Shown here: in pieces, positions 39,294-48,245 of the stretch
How the letters are laid out: the number at the start of each line of letters is the position of its first letter
Numbering within the stretch: the first letter of the stretch is position 1
Assembly: GCA_002368355.1 (NCBI GenBank)
Contig: AP018281.1
Location: 3,658,001-3,722,000, forward strand
Direction: 5' to 3'
Length of the DNA: 64,000 nt
Source of the DNA: Chondrocystis sp. NIES-4102
GTDB lineage: Bacteria; Cyanobacteriota; Cyanobacteriia; Cyanobacteriales; Xenococcaceae
Notes under the pieces: model-generated
What the model saw: only the letters and a program-made list of their open reading frames with translations
Told to the model about the DNA's origin: nothing
The model's database searches: none
Position numbers and translations under genes: made by a program

Positions 39294-39899
39294 ATGTTAA
39301 AAAAGAATGATTTATTACCTGGAATTTTAGCTTTAATCTCGACAGGAATAGTTCTAGGATTTGCTTTAATGTTGTTGAATGAAATGAGCAACACTGATAA
39401 TCAAACTGTTGAAAATGATGAGATAGCCATGTATCGAGAAGCAAGTTCACAAACTGAGGGCAAGCCAACAAACGATTATGCTTTTCAAAATACTACTTTC
39501 TCAGCTTTTCCTGCTCCAGGTATTGTTCCTCAAGGGACTTTGATTAATATTAACAGTTCTCTAAAAACTTTGGAAGTCAATAAAGCTTTAAGAAGAAGTT
39601 TTCAAAAGCAATTTCCAGGAACAGTTGTTAATACTAATGTTGCTAGTAACGAAGTAGGAATAAATCTATTACGTTCAGGTAAAATTGATTTAGCAGCTAT
39701 CGATCGCCCTTTAAACACCGAAGATCACAGACTAGGATTAACCGTGATACCTGTAGATAGTGCTTATAGTAATCGAGATCAAGAAGATTTTGCCCCAAAA
39801 ATATATTACGCTTACCAACAACCTGCAAGTCTTGAGGTTGAAGCTTTTTTAGGGTATGCTTTTTCTGAGCAAGGTCAACAAGCTATCAAAGGGCGATAA
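39294..39899 (+). CDS. Membrane-anchored, shortened PstS/PBP-like protein
   Basis: A 201-residue protein with an N-terminal membrane anchor (about 8-28). The first part of a phosphate-type substrate-binding lobe follows: LININSSLKTLEVNKALR, FPGTVV and GKIDLAAIDRPL. It then jumps almost directly to the end of the second lobe: YAYQQPASLEVEAFLGYAFSEQGQQAIK. Full-length proteins have 100 or more residues between these blocks. This is either a reduced family with its own role or an internally deleted relic. The reading frame is clean. Confidence 0.6.
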   Translation: MLKKNDLLPGILALISTGIVLGFALMLLNEMSNTDNQTVENDEIAMYREASSQTEGKPTNDYAFQNTTFSAFPAPGIVPQGTLININSSLKTLEVNKALRRSFQKQFPGTVVNTNVASNEVGINLLRSGKIDLAAIDRPLNTEDHRLGLTVIPVDSAYSNRDQEDFAPKIYYAYQQPASLEVEAFLGYAFSEQGQQAIKGR

Positions 39900-39928
39900 T
39901 CAATAATAAATTATTAATTACTAACTAT

Positions 39929-40498
39929 TTACTCCTCAACTTTTGGACTTACAGGGGCATTAGAGGGTAGAGAAAAATCAATTCCTACTCCTCGATCATA
40001 AATTTCAATATCCCACTGTCCAAAACGATTACCTTCAAAAGAGACAAAACGCCCATTGCCACTGATACTAGGGTTACGAACTTCGCCTAGAAAGTTTTTA
40101 GTTAAATTCTGGCTTTTGCTGGTTGAGCGATCATACAAAAAAATATCAGTTTTGCCCAATTGTTCAGACATATAAACAATGTAGCGTCCATCAGCACTTA
40201 TGTCAGGTTGAGACTGCATACTACCTATTTGATTTAATCCAGGCAGACTAATCAAACGACGACTCTGTAAGTCATAAAGAAATATACTTCGTTGAGCATT
40301 GCGATCGCTGGCATAGATTAAATAACGACCATCGTGGGAAAAATGCGAATCTCCTTCACCTGCGGAAGAATTGAGTGTAGCGTTTATGAATTGAGTTGGA
40401 GGAGTAATATAACCTGAATTTTCACACCCACTCATCCCTATAGTTATTAAAGTCGTGAAACTTAATTTAATTATCTTTTGCTTAAGATACCATTTCAT
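39929..40498 (-). CDS. TolB-like beta-propeller lipoprotein
   Basis: A 189-residue protein with a lipoprotein signal (lipobox IGMSGC, Cys25). Three WD40-like (PD40) blades follow, each with the pattern (S/P)xxSxDGRYxxYxSxxxxxxDIFLYDxxS: GEGDSHFSHDGRYLIYASDR, SQPDISADGRYIVYMSEQ and NPSISGNGRFVSFEGNR. A full propeller needs six or seven blades, so this probably oligomerises or is a partial propeller. Its start overlaps the 3' end of the LuxR-type gene by 17 bases, implying co-transcription. Confidence 0.75.
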   Translation of the reverse strand: MKWYLKQKIIKLSFTTLITIGMSGCENSGYITPPTQFINATLNSSAGEGDSHFSHDGRYLIYASDRNAQRSIFLYDLQSRRLISLPGLNQIGSMQSQPDISADGRYIVYMSEQLGKTDIFLYDRSTSKSQNLTKNFLGEVRNPSISGNGRFVSFEGNRFGQWDIEIYDRGVGIDFSLPSNAPVSPKVEE

Positions 40499-40772
40499 TA
40501 CAGTCTAGACTTTGACTGCCCTCTGGTAAAGAACAGCAATTAACATTATCTATACAGGCTTTTCCCCACTGTAAAGACCACCGTACTAACTCTACACGAT
40601 TAGCTGTACCAGTTTTCTTAAATATGTTGCTGATGTGGTTATCAACAGTCCTTTTACTAATTTCTAATTTTTGAGCAATTTTATGGTTACTCAAGCCAGA
40701 TACTACTAATTCGACAATCTCTAGTTCTCGCATTGACAATAATGCTTCATGACTAAGTCTCTCAGCTTCCAT
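40482..40772 (-). CDS. pedR: PedR-type LuxR-family redox regulator
   Basis: A 96-residue stand-alone LuxR-type helix-turn-helix protein (LSMRELEIVELVVSGLSNHKI... KRTVDNHISNIFKKTG) with a C-terminal extension holding Cys73, Cys79 and Cys80 (ACIDNVNCC). This matches Synechocystis PedR (Ssl0564), whose cysteines report photosynthetic electron-transport activity through disulfide switching. Targets in Synechocystis include chlorophyll, stress and phycobilisome genes. It lies upstream of, and overlaps, the TolB-like gene, and nblA is the next gene upstream on the same strand. Confidence 0.8.
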   Translation of the reverse strand: MEAERLSHEALLSMRELEIVELVVSGLSNHKIAQKLEISKRTVDNHISNIFKKTGTANRVELVRWSLQWGKACIDNVNCCSLPEGSQSLDCNEMVS

Positions 40773-41253
40773 TGGTTATTACCTAGTACATTTACTTACT
40801 ACTTTTCCTATTGTAGAAGGTAATGTTTCTCCCAACTGAGCTTACAAGCTATAAATAAAGTATTCCTTAATAATCAACATTATTGTGAGCAAAAATCACA
40901 AACCGCCATTAATTTTGCTGACAAAGCTTTACAATTTGTTACTTTTAAAGACAATCAGTTTAATCTAGGATTTGACAATTATCCTTAATTTCAACTCTTT
41001 TATGAAAATGTCAGCTTGAGCTTTGAGTAATTATTATAACTACCGATTTCTAGCCCTAATTAGTGACTATATAAGACAGTTGGATTTTCCCAATTTATTT
41101 TATCCCAAGTTTTAAATTTAGCTTTGTACATTATTGTTATATTTAAGTTTTATTATCGCACTATCTAAGACTTAAGATTTTTTTACTCCTGAAATCATCC
41201 TCCCAAATCCAAATAGCGCGCGTATCAATAGAAAATTTATCAACTAAATAAAT
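40773..41253. other. Spacer between nblA and pedR
   Basis: About 480 bases without a gene; very AT-rich. The promoter of pedR is expected here. I found no clear terminator for nblA. Confidence 0.5.
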
Positions 41254-41421
41254 CTAAGCATCTCTAAGCAGATTTTTTACCAAATTATCTTTAACCATCA
41301 TCTGACGGAACATTTCTAATAAATACTCTTGAGCTTGTTCTTTACTAAGACTTTGCACCTGCTCTTGAAGTACTTTTAATTTAAATTGTTGTTCCAAGCT
41401 CAATTGCCCTGATAAATCCAT
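41254..41421 (-). CDS. nblA: Phycobilisome degradation protein NblA
   Basis: A 55-residue adaptor that tags phycobiliproteins for Clp-mediated breakdown during nutrient starvation. The family pattern is clear: LSLEQQFKLKVLQEQVQSLS, then KEQAQEYLLEMFRQMMVKDN and a basic end. The start ATG has an AAAGGAGA ribosome site. It is divergent from cpcS across 276 bases, so degradation and assembly genes share one control region. I searched that region for the NtcA pattern GTAN8TAC and found none. Confidence 0.93.
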   Translation of the reverse strand: MDLSGQLSLEQQFKLKVLQEQVQSLSKEQAQEYLLEMFRQMMVKDNLVKNLLRDA

Positions 41422-41697
41422 TGGCTTTTCTCCTTTAATCCAAAAGACGTAACCATAGCTAAAACAACAGTTTCTTATATGGTCACGTCTTAATTTGTTA
41501 TAAATTTAGCATTGTGGACTATAAAATGTCTAGGATGTCAAGTATTAATTAATTAAAGCAACAAAAAGTTATAAAATACTTATAGTTGAACAGCATTTTT
41601 GGTGTATTTTGATGCGGAAAAAATTTTAAAATCGACTAGAACTAAGCATCACGAAGTGCAAGTTAATTGAGTAATAATAAATTTATTCACAAAAATT

Positions 41698-42315
41698 ATG
41701 AGTAACATGAATCCAATCAAAGATGCCAAGACATTCTTTCAACATAGTGCTGGAAGGTGGCGATCGCAGCGCACAACTCATCACTTGCCCTTTAGAAGAG
41801 CAGAAAGTGGTGGATCAGATATTAATGTCGATTTTCTCGATGCCGATGATCAAAAAATAGTTGATATTTGCCAAATGCACGATGTAGATCCCAAAAGCGC
41901 GATCGGTGGTGCGTATGTAAGTTGGGATGGCGCAATGGCATGGGATAAAGAAAACGAAGAGCATAAAGGAACAACTGTGTTTGCTTTAATTCCTGATCAA
42001 GACGATCCTAGAAAAGGCAAATTATTACGCGAAAGAGGGTATGCAGAAATTGTTCCAGTAGCAGGGGAATATCAAATGGATGCAGAAGATGGACTAGTCT
42101 TAATTACTGAATACGAGACTATGAGTATCATCGAACGCTTCTGGTTTGTTAATCCTAATTTACGTTTACGCAGCAGCACTGTAAAAAGATTTGGTGGATT
42201 TAATACGGCTACATTCTGTACCGAATCTCGCGTTGAAGACAAATCCGATACAGAAGACAAATCTAATGGGGTGAGCGATGAGCATACCAAAGCCTTTGCT
42301 ATCTCTGGGTGGTAA
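41698..42315 (+). CDS. cpcS: CpcS/CpeS-type phycobiliprotein chromophore lyase
   Basis: Lipocalin-fold lyase that attaches phycocyanobilin to Cys-84-type sites of phycobiliprotein subunits. It has 205 residues. The diagnostic block FFQHSAGRWRSQRTTHHLPF is near the N-terminus, with ERFWFVNPNLRLRSS in the C-terminal half, as in CpcS-I. It is followed 166 bases later by cpcG on the same strand. Confidence 0.92.
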   Translation: MSNMNPIKDAKTFFQHSAGRWRSQRTTHHLPFRRAESGGSDINVDFLDADDQKIVDICQMHDVDPKSAIGGAYVSWDGAMAWDKENEEHKGTTVFALIPDQDDPRKGKLLRERGYAEIVPVAGEYQMDAEDGLVLITEYETMSIIERFWFVNPNLRLRSSTVKRFGGFNTATFCTESRVEDKSDTEDKSNGVSDEHTKAFAISGW

Positions 42316-42481
42316 TTTAGATAGTTCTAAATTCCAGATTAGATGTCTCAATCGTTAAGTTAGAAACAAATAATTAATAACTCTGTAATATTTTGTTACT
42401 GTTATTCACTCACAGCCCCCATCTACCGTATGATTGGGACTAAGAATTTTAATATATTTTACGATAGACGGAGGTTAGAAT

Positions 42482-43240
42482 TTGTCTATTCCATTATTGA
42501 GGTATAAACCTAGCTCCCAAAATGTGCGTGTCGAAGGATACGATATTGGGGGAGACGATCAACCCAAAATCTACTCAGCAGAGAATTTACTCTCTCCGAG
42601 TGAGATGGGAGATTTAATTGAAGCAGCATATCGTCAGATCTTTTTCTATGCTTTTCGTGCCGATCGCGAAAGATTTTTAGAATCTCAATTACGTAATGGT
42701 CAAATTACCGTACGTGATTTTATTCGAGGACTTTTACTATCGAAAACTTATAGAAATAGCTTCTACGAAAAAAATAGCAATTATCGCTTCGTCGAACAAT
42801 GCGTTCAAAGAGCATTAGGACGTGATGTTTATAACGAAAGAGAAAAAATTGCTTGGTCTATCAAAGTAGCTACCAAAGGTATCGAAGGATTTATAGACGC
42901 ACTGTTAGACAGTGACGAATATATGGAAAACTTTGGTTATGACACAGTACCTTACCAACGTCGTCGGGTATTGGCTAGTCGTGATCAGGGTGAGCGTCCA
43001 TTCAATATCACTTCTCCTCGTTACGATGAGTACTATCGTGGTATTTTGGGCTTCCCTCAAATTATTTGGCAAACAGAAGTACGTCGTTACACTCCCCAAG
43101 AAGCAAAACCCAAAGCAGGTAGTCCTTCTTTATATTTAGACATGGCACGTAGTTTACCTAGCAGATCTAATACTCCTAGCAACAACTCTGTATCTAATTT
43201 AGATTATTTGTCGAAAGTTCCTAATCGTCAATCTAGATAA
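42482..43240 (+). CDS. cpcG: Phycobilisome rod-core linker CpcG
   Basis: Linker polypeptide that docks phycocyanin rods onto the allophycocyanin core. It has 252 residues with an N-terminal PBS_linker_poly domain (about 12-190; [35 protein letters not shown]) and a C-terminal segment (about 190-252) that binds the core. The start is TTG, fixed by a GGAGGT ribosome site at 42471-42476; the usual MSIPLL start follows exactly. No C-terminal hydrophobic helix is seen, so it resembles CpcG1 rather than membrane-bound CpcG2. Confidence 0.94.
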   Translation: MSIPLLRYKPSSQNVRVEGYDIGGDDQPKIYSAENLLSPSEMGDLIEAAYRQIFFYAFRADRERFLESQLRNGQITVRDFIRGLLLSKTYRNSFYEKNSNYRFVEQCVQRALGRDVYNEREKIAWSIKVATKGIEGFIDALLDSDEYMENFGYDTVPYQRRRVLASRDQGERPFNITSPRYDEYYRGILGFPQIIWQTEVRRYTPQEAKPKAGSPSLYLDMARSLPSRSNTPSNNSVSNLDYLSKVPNRQSR

Positions 43241-43360
43241 TTTAGTTAAGCCAGTCAATTAGTCATAATACCTCCAGAGGGAGTTGTAAATTAGCAGAAT
43301 AGTTTGAGAAAATTATGTTGTTAATTTATGACATCCCTCTTTTTGGTAGGAAGGGGGAGA

Positions 43361-43361
<1 letters not shown>
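43150..43361. repeat. Tandem heptanucleotide array (STRR type)
   Basis: Positions 43361-43450. Four exact TAGGTAG units and a TGGGTAG variant (43361-43395) are followed, after GAGACA, by four exact GGAGTCA units and degenerate GGAGTAA, AGAGTAA and AGAGTCA units (43102 offset; 43402-43450). These match the short tandemly repeated repetitive sequences of cyanobacteria. They lie between cpcG and rluD, which converge. Confidence 0.2.
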
Positions 43362-43450
<89 letters not shown>

Positions 43451-43565
43451 GGTAATATATCAGAGGCTAATAGCTAAAAGCTATCTATCACGGGATAGGG
43501 TTGCATCATTGCTAAAAGCGTATTGCTAAAAAACATTTAACAGTAAAAAGCCATAGAGATAACTA

Positions 43566-44507
43566 TCAATTTCTATTGCGTAAGACTTGGAGAAGTTTAG
43601 TAAATTCTGCAGGTAAGGGCGCGATCGCTTCAATTAATTCCCCTGAAACAGGATGTAAGAGTGATAATTGTCGAGCATGAAGAGCTTGACCTACTAAATT
43701 AACTTTTAAAGAACGATTTGAACCATAGACAGCATCACCAAGTATAGGATGTCCAGAATGACTACAATGAACTCTAATTTGATGAGTGCGCCCCGTCTCT
43801 AAAAGAAACTGCATCAAAGTATAATTGCCAATTCTTTCTATAGTTTGCCAGTAAGTAACCGCCTCACGTCCACCTTGGGATATCGGTATTACTGCCATCT
43901 TTTGGCGATCGCTCTTATGACGACCAATTGGTAAATCTATTTTGCCTGTATCAGTGGAAAAAGAACCATACACAACTCCCCAATACTCCCGTCTGGCTGT
44001 TTTAGCCTTAATTTGTGCTTGCAAATGCTGATGAGCGAGATCGCTTTTGGCAACAACAATAGCCCCAGTTGTATCTTTATCTAAACGGTGGACAATACCA
44101 GGTCTTTCTACGCCTCCAATTCCTGCTAAAGTCGGACAATGATAGAGCAAAGCATGAACTAATGTACCTGTATAGTGTCCTGGGGCGGGATGAACTACCA
44201 TACCTTTAGGCTTATTAATAATAATTAGATGTTCATCTTCATAGAGAATATCTAAAGGAATATTTTCAGGGATTAAATCGAGTTTTTCGGGTTCGGGAAT
44301 AGTTATCTCAAGCTGATCACCAGGACTTACTTTAATCTTTTTATTGTGGCAAAGCTGACCATTCAACTTGACGTTACCATCTTCAATTAGCTTTTGAATG
44401 CGAGATCGAGAAAGATCAATTAATTGTTCTGATAGCCAACGGTCTAAACGACCGCTTTTTTCTTTAACCTGTAGTTGGATTTGTTGAATAATAATGTCGT
44501 TTTCAAT
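43566..44507 (-). CDS. rluD: RluD-family 23S rRNA pseudouridine synthase, probably non-standard start
   Basis: Modifies uridines in 23S rRNA. The catalytic domain has the active-site HRLDKDTTGAIVVAK with its Asp, GVVYGSF and GRTHQIRVHCSHSGHPILGD. An S4 RNA-binding domain is needed at the N-terminus and is clearly encoded in frame (RLDRWLSEQLIDLSRSRIQK then LIEDGNVKLNGQ). The first ATG, GTG or TTG in the frame is a TTG at 44366, which would cut that domain in half. The frame is open to 44561. I place the start at ATT 44507, just before the usual N-terminal strand, but ATA 44522 or CTG 44555 are possible. Confidence 0.8.
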   Translation of the reverse strand: MENDIIIQQIQLQVKEKSGRLDRWLSEQLIDLSRSRIQKLIEDGNVKLNGQLCHNKKIKVSPGDQLEITIPEPEKLDLIPENIPLDILYEDEHLIIINKPKGMVVHPAPGHYTGTLVHALLYHCPTLAGIGGVERPGIVHRLDKDTTGAIVVAKSDLAHQHLQAQIKAKTARREYWGVVYGSFSTDTGKIDLPIGRHKSDRQKMAVIPISQGGREAVTYWQTIERIGNYTLMQFLLETGRTHQIRVHCSHSGHPILGDAVYGSNRSLKVNLVGQALHARQLSLLHPVSGELIEAIAPLPAEFTKLLQVLRNRN

Positions 44508-44646
44508 ACTATTTTTATCTATTTCTTGATCTCTTAAATAAGTTTTGTATTTCAGTTTTAGCTATGATGTTAAGAGATATCAAATTTTCATTGTATTGTA
44601 TCTGTGGTAATTTACCACCTAACTTTTAGCCTTTAACTTTCAAATA

Positions 44647-45345
44647 ATGACTAGTGTAACTAAATCTGCCTATAGCGATCGCCAAGTAGTAGCCTGGCTC
44701 AGAGGTTTATATACCATTGCCCTTGCAGATGGACATTACGATCCCGAAGAACAAGACTTAATTGCTCAACTAACTACAGATCTAGCTGATCTTAATAGTC
44801 TTGATAATTTAGAAGCAATTACCCCAGAAGAATTAGCCCAAAGCTTAGGTGACGATCCACATACGGGTGAAAATTTTCTACGGACTGCTGTCTTGGTAGC
44901 AGTGGCTGACGGAATTTATTCTCCTCCTGAATATGAACTGTTGCATCAATTTAGTGGCGCGCTCAAAATTGAGGTAGAAGCCCTTAAATCTTTAGAAAAC
45001 ACTTTATATCGCCAAGAAGTAGCAGAATCATCTACACCAGTTGCTTCTCCCTTAACTCCTCCATCTCAAAAGCATCAAACAAGTGTGGACGTGCTGCATC
45101 CTGTTAAAGAATGGCTGGATGAAATGGAAATAAAAGATCCACGTTTAGCTCGCTTTGTTTGTAAAGTTATTCCATCTCAATGTCCTTTTGAACGTGATAT
45201 AAATTTATTTGGACGCAAAATTGCTCATATTCCACCTCTTTGTAAGCTAAATCCCCTATATGAACAGTTTACAACCCTGCGTTTTCGCTCATTATCTTAT
45301 CTAGCCGATGAATGTGGCGAAGATGTAACTAAATATGTTCAGTAA
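44647..45345 (+). CDS. TerB-like / Mo-dependent nitrogenase C-terminal domain protein
   Basis: A 232-residue protein. The N-terminal half (about 10-125) is TerB-like (WLRGLYTIALADGHYDPEEQ, VAVADGIYSPPEYEL). The C-terminal half (about 150-232) is the domain named Mo-dependent nitrogenase C-terminal in Pfam: HPVKEWLDEMEIKDPRLARF, IPSQCPFERDI, IPPLCKLNPLYEQ and FRSLSYLADECGEDV, with three conserved cysteines. Despite the name, the family occurs in cyanobacteria that do not fix nitrogen and no nif genes lie here. It is 10 bases ahead of obgE, suggesting an operon. Confidence 0.8.
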   Translation: MTSVTKSAYSDRQVVAWLRGLYTIALADGHYDPEEQDLIAQLTTDLADLNSLDNLEAITPEELAQSLGDDPHTGENFLRTAVLVAVADGIYSPPEYELLHQFSGALKIEVEALKSLENTLYRQEVAESSTPVASPLTPPSQKHQTSVDVLHPVKEWLDEMEIKDPRLARFVCKVIPSQCPFERDINLFGRKIAHIPPLCKLNPLYEQFTTLRFRSLSYLADECGEDVTKYVQ

Positions 45346-45355
45346 TTTACCTTAA

Positions 45356-46357
45356 ATGCAATTTATCGATTTAGCCGAAATAGAAGTAGTAGCAGGCAAA
45401 GGTGGCGATGGCATAGTGGCTTTTCGTCGAGAAAAATACGTCCCTGCGGGAGGTCCTGCGGGGGGTAATGGCGGGTGGGGAGGATCGGTGATCTTAGTCG
45501 CCTCCGATCGCCTACAAACCTTACTAGACTTCCGCTATGCTCGCATTTTTAAAGCAGAAGATGGACATAAAGGTGGCCCCAACAACTGCACGGGGGCAAA
45601 GGGCAGCGATCGCTTGATTGAAGTTCCTTGTGGGACTTTGATTGTGGATATGGATACCAATGAGATTATTGGTGATTTAACCATCAACGGCGAAACTTTA
45701 TGTGTTGCTAAAGGTGGTAAGGGTGGTCTTGGTAATAAGCATTTTCTCAGTAATAGTAATCGCGCTCCTGAATATGCTCTACCTGGTTTAGAAGGGGAAA
45801 TTAAACACTTACGTTTGGAATTAAAATTACTTGCCGAAGTGGGTATTATTGGCTTACCTAATGCAGGAAAATCCACCTTAATTTCTTCTTTATCTTCAGC
45901 TAAACCTAAAATTGCCGACTATCCTTTTACTACCCTTGTACCTAATTTGGGGGTTGTTCGCAAGCCAACAGGAGATGGTACAGTTTTTGCAGATATTCCT
46001 GGGTTAATTGCTGGTGCTTCTTTTGGGGTAGGTTTGGGTCATGACTTCTTGCGTCATATTGAGCGTACCCGTATACTACTTCATTTAATTGATGCTACTG
46101 GCGATGATCCTATTGGTGACTATAAAACTATTCAACAAGAGTTAGAAGCTTACGGACAAGGATTACCAGATCGTCCTCAAATTATTGCTTTAAATAAAAT
46201 AGATGCGGTTGATGAGGAAATGTTGGCTTTAATAACTGCGCAATTACAAGAAATTACTAAGGTACAAGTATTTAAGATTTCCGCAGTGACTCGTTTAGGA
46301 TTAGATGATTTGCTCTCGACAATTTGGACGGTTTTGGATGCTGAAAAAGTGCTTTAA
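45356..46357 (+). CDS. obgE: Obg-family GTPase
   Basis: Ribosome-associated GTPase needed for large-subunit assembly and growth control. It has 333 residues. The glycine-rich Obg fold is at the N-terminus ([27 protein letters not shown], about 14-40). The G domain follows: G1 GLPNAGKST (about 165), the G2 Thr in DYPFTTL, G3 DIPGLI, and G4 NKID with the SAVT motif. It lacks the C-terminal OCT domain of some homologues. It is probably co-transcribed with the preceding gene. Confidence 0.96.
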   Translation: MQFIDLAEIEVVAGKGGDGIVAFRREKYVPAGGPAGGNGGWGGSVILVASDRLQTLLDFRYARIFKAEDGHKGGPNNCTGAKGSDRLIEVPCGTLIVDMDTNEIIGDLTINGETLCVAKGGKGGLGNKHFLSNSNRAPEYALPGLEGEIKHLRLELKLLAEVGIIGLPNAGKSTLISSLSSAKPKIADYPFTTLVPNLGVVRKPTGDGTVFADIPGLIAGASFGVGLGHDFLRHIERTRILLHLIDATGDDPIGDYKTIQQELEAYGQGLPDRPQIIALNKIDAVDEEMLALITAQLQEITKVQVFKISAVTRLGLDDLLSTIWTVLDAEKVL

Positions 46358-46680
46358 ACCTATTATACTAAGGACGCGAAGATAATTAGAGATTTAGGAC
46401 TGATTTAACTATTGGTTATGCACCGCTTTGATTAACTTAATAAATGTTTTTATCTTGGGATCTAATGCTTGAGAATTGATATTAATTATTAATCAGAGAT
46501 TGCTAGTAAAAATAATTGCAGGTTAAAGATCAAAGAGGTTTAAGGGAAAAGAATTACTGCGGTTGGCAAATGAGTAGATTCAAAAAAAGCTAATAGCTAA
46601 TTAATTGAATATGCAGTCTATTCAACTGAAAACGGCTATAATTTAATTTTTTCTTCCTGGGCGTAGGTTTAATATTTATA
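46358..46680. other. Spacer after obgE
   Basis: About 320 AT-rich bases with no gene; no clear hairpin terminator for obgE seen. Confidence 0.5.
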
Positions 46681-46896
46681 ATGGTCGAAGTAAAGGTTAA
46701 GATAATTGAGCTTTCACCAGATATCCTAATGTATCTTTCTGCCACTATAAATAATAAACTACCTAAAAATACAACAGCAAGAAGAATTGATTATATATTT
46801 AGCTTTTCCCTTGATTACACTCAAGAATTTGATAGTTTATCTTTTGCCAAGACTATCAATCAAACTGAGATAAATAGAGAATTAAGATCACTTTAA
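46681..46896 (+). CDS. Small hypothetical protein, doubtful
   Basis: A 71-codon frame starting at ATG, without a recognisable domain or good ribosome site. Its last nine bases overlap the end of the convergent DivIVA-like gene. The composition is compatible with a real cytosolic protein (mixed hydrophobic and charged, no long low-complexity tract), but it may be chance. I do not recognise the family. Confidence 0.3.
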   Translation: MVEVKVKIIELSPDILMYLSATINNKLPKNTTARRIDYIFSFSLDYTQEFDSLSFAKTINQTEINRELRSL

Positions 46897-47481
46897 TTGC
46901 TGACGACCATTTCTAATAATTGTCAACATTTGTATAATTTTTTCCTCTAAATCAGCTAACACATTATCAGCATAATTATCAGCTTCCTTTTGAATTATTT
47001 GGCACTCAGCGATCGCTTCTTTTCGCCATTGTTCAATCTCATTTTTAGTTACCTGTTTAAGGTTTTCACATTCTTGTTCCGTCCTCAGCCTAATCTTTGC
47101 CCCGTCTAATTCTGCTTGACGTACAATACTTGATTCTTGTACAATTTCAATTGCTTTCTTTTCCGCCGACTCAATAATTAAATAAGCATACCCTTGGGCT
47201 TCATTAATAATATCTTGACGACGATTAACTATTTCATTAGCCGTAGCTAACTCAACTGGTAAACTGGCTTTAATTTCGTTTAATTGTTCCAAGAGTAAAC
47301 CTGCATCTACTAGCTTCAATTCAGTCAAAGGAACATTCGTTCCAGCTAAAATTAATTCTTCTAAATTATCTAATTCAAGTTGAAGATTAAAAGTTGTTTG
47401 AGATTGATTGTCTACATCTTCGGGTGCTTGTGATTGGTGATCATCAATAGGATTGTTTTGACTATAATCTGCCTGCAACAT
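46888..47481 (-). CDS. DivIVA-like (Cdv3-like) coiled-coil protein
   Basis: A 197-residue acidic, largely alpha-helical protein. After a disordered Gln/Asn/Asp-rich head (1-30), a helical region (31-90) is followed by a continuous coiled coil (about 85-190). Its many Glu, Ala and Gln residues resemble the tails of DivIVA and ATP-synthase-b proteins. The position next to coaD matches cyanobacterial genes annotated as DivIVA-like. A role in cell division (Cdv3) is plausible but not shown by a defining motif. Confidence 0.55.
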   Translation of the reverse strand: MLQADYSQNNPIDDHQSQAPEDVDNQSQTTFNLQLELDNLEELILAGTNVPLTELKLVDAGLLLEQLNEIKASLPVELATANEIVNRRQDIINEAQGYAYLIIESAEKKAIEIVQESSIVRQAELDGAKIRLRTEQECENLKQVTKNEIEQWRKEAIAECQIIQKEADNYADNVLADLEEKIIQMLTIIRNGRQQLK

Positions 47482-47595
47482 TATTAAATTTAATTCTTTG
47501 AGTTTATTGTTAACTTAAACTTTTAATAATTGCCTACTAAGATTACATATCATCCGCATCAAAATCACCCACCTTTTAGCACATTGCAATTAAAA

Positions 47596-48078
47596 TTAGC
47601 TGGAAGTTTGATACTTTTGATAGATATCTTCGGCAATACTTTCGGAAACTAGATGATCAATTGCCCCTCCAAATTGAGCTATTTCCTTGACGATACTACT
47701 ACTTAAAAAACCATACTCTTTTGTAGTCGCCAAAAACACAGTTTCAATTTCTTGATTGAGAGTTTTGTTAGTATGCGCCATTTGTAACTCTTTTTCAAAA
47801 TCAGATAAGACTCTCAAACCCCTTAATAATACTCCTGCCTGATGCAATTTTGCATACTCAACAGTTAAACCAACAAAACTATCAACTTCAACATTATTTA
47901 GATGATTAACACATTTGCTAATTTGGGCAATTCTTTTATCTACAGTAAATAAAGGTTGTTTACTTGGGTTAGAGAGAACAGCAACAATAACTTTATCGAA
48001 AAGTTTTGCACCTCTTTCAATTATATCGATATGACCTAACGTGATCGGATCAAAACTACCTGGATAAATAGCGATCAT
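47596..48078 (-). CDS. coaD: Phosphopantetheine adenylyltransferase
   Basis: Fourth step of coenzyme A synthesis: joins ATP and 4'-phosphopantetheine. It has 160 residues with the nucleotidyltransferase motif [16 protein letters not shown] (T/HxGH), the [19 protein letters not shown] block and the C-terminal [14 protein letters not shown] loop (ISSS motif). It is followed on the same strand by the DivIVA-like gene 114 bases away. Confidence 0.95.
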   Translation of the reverse strand: MIAIYPGSFDPITLGHIDIIERGAKLFDKVIVAVLSNPSKQPLFTVDKRIAQISKCVNHLNNVEVDSFVGLTVEYAKLHQAGVLLRGLRVLSDFEKELQMAHTNKTLNQEIETVFLATTKEYGFLSSSIVKEIAQFGGAIDHLVSESIAEDIYQKYQTSS

Positions 48079-48245
48079 GTGCTTAAAGGTGAGTTGAAGT
48101 TTATTTTAATAGACTGGCTTTTGGGGTGGCTAAAGTTGCAGGAGAAACATAATCACTATGCTTGTTTAAAACTGAGGTTATTAGTAATTATGTTCCCTGA
48201 AATAGTGATCTATGGAATGGGGAAAAGCAGTAAATTGATACCTAG

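Noticed and set aside
41422-41697. NtcA site between nblA and cpcS
   Set aside because: No GTAN8TAC was found; a GTTATAAAATAC segment has the wrong spacing.
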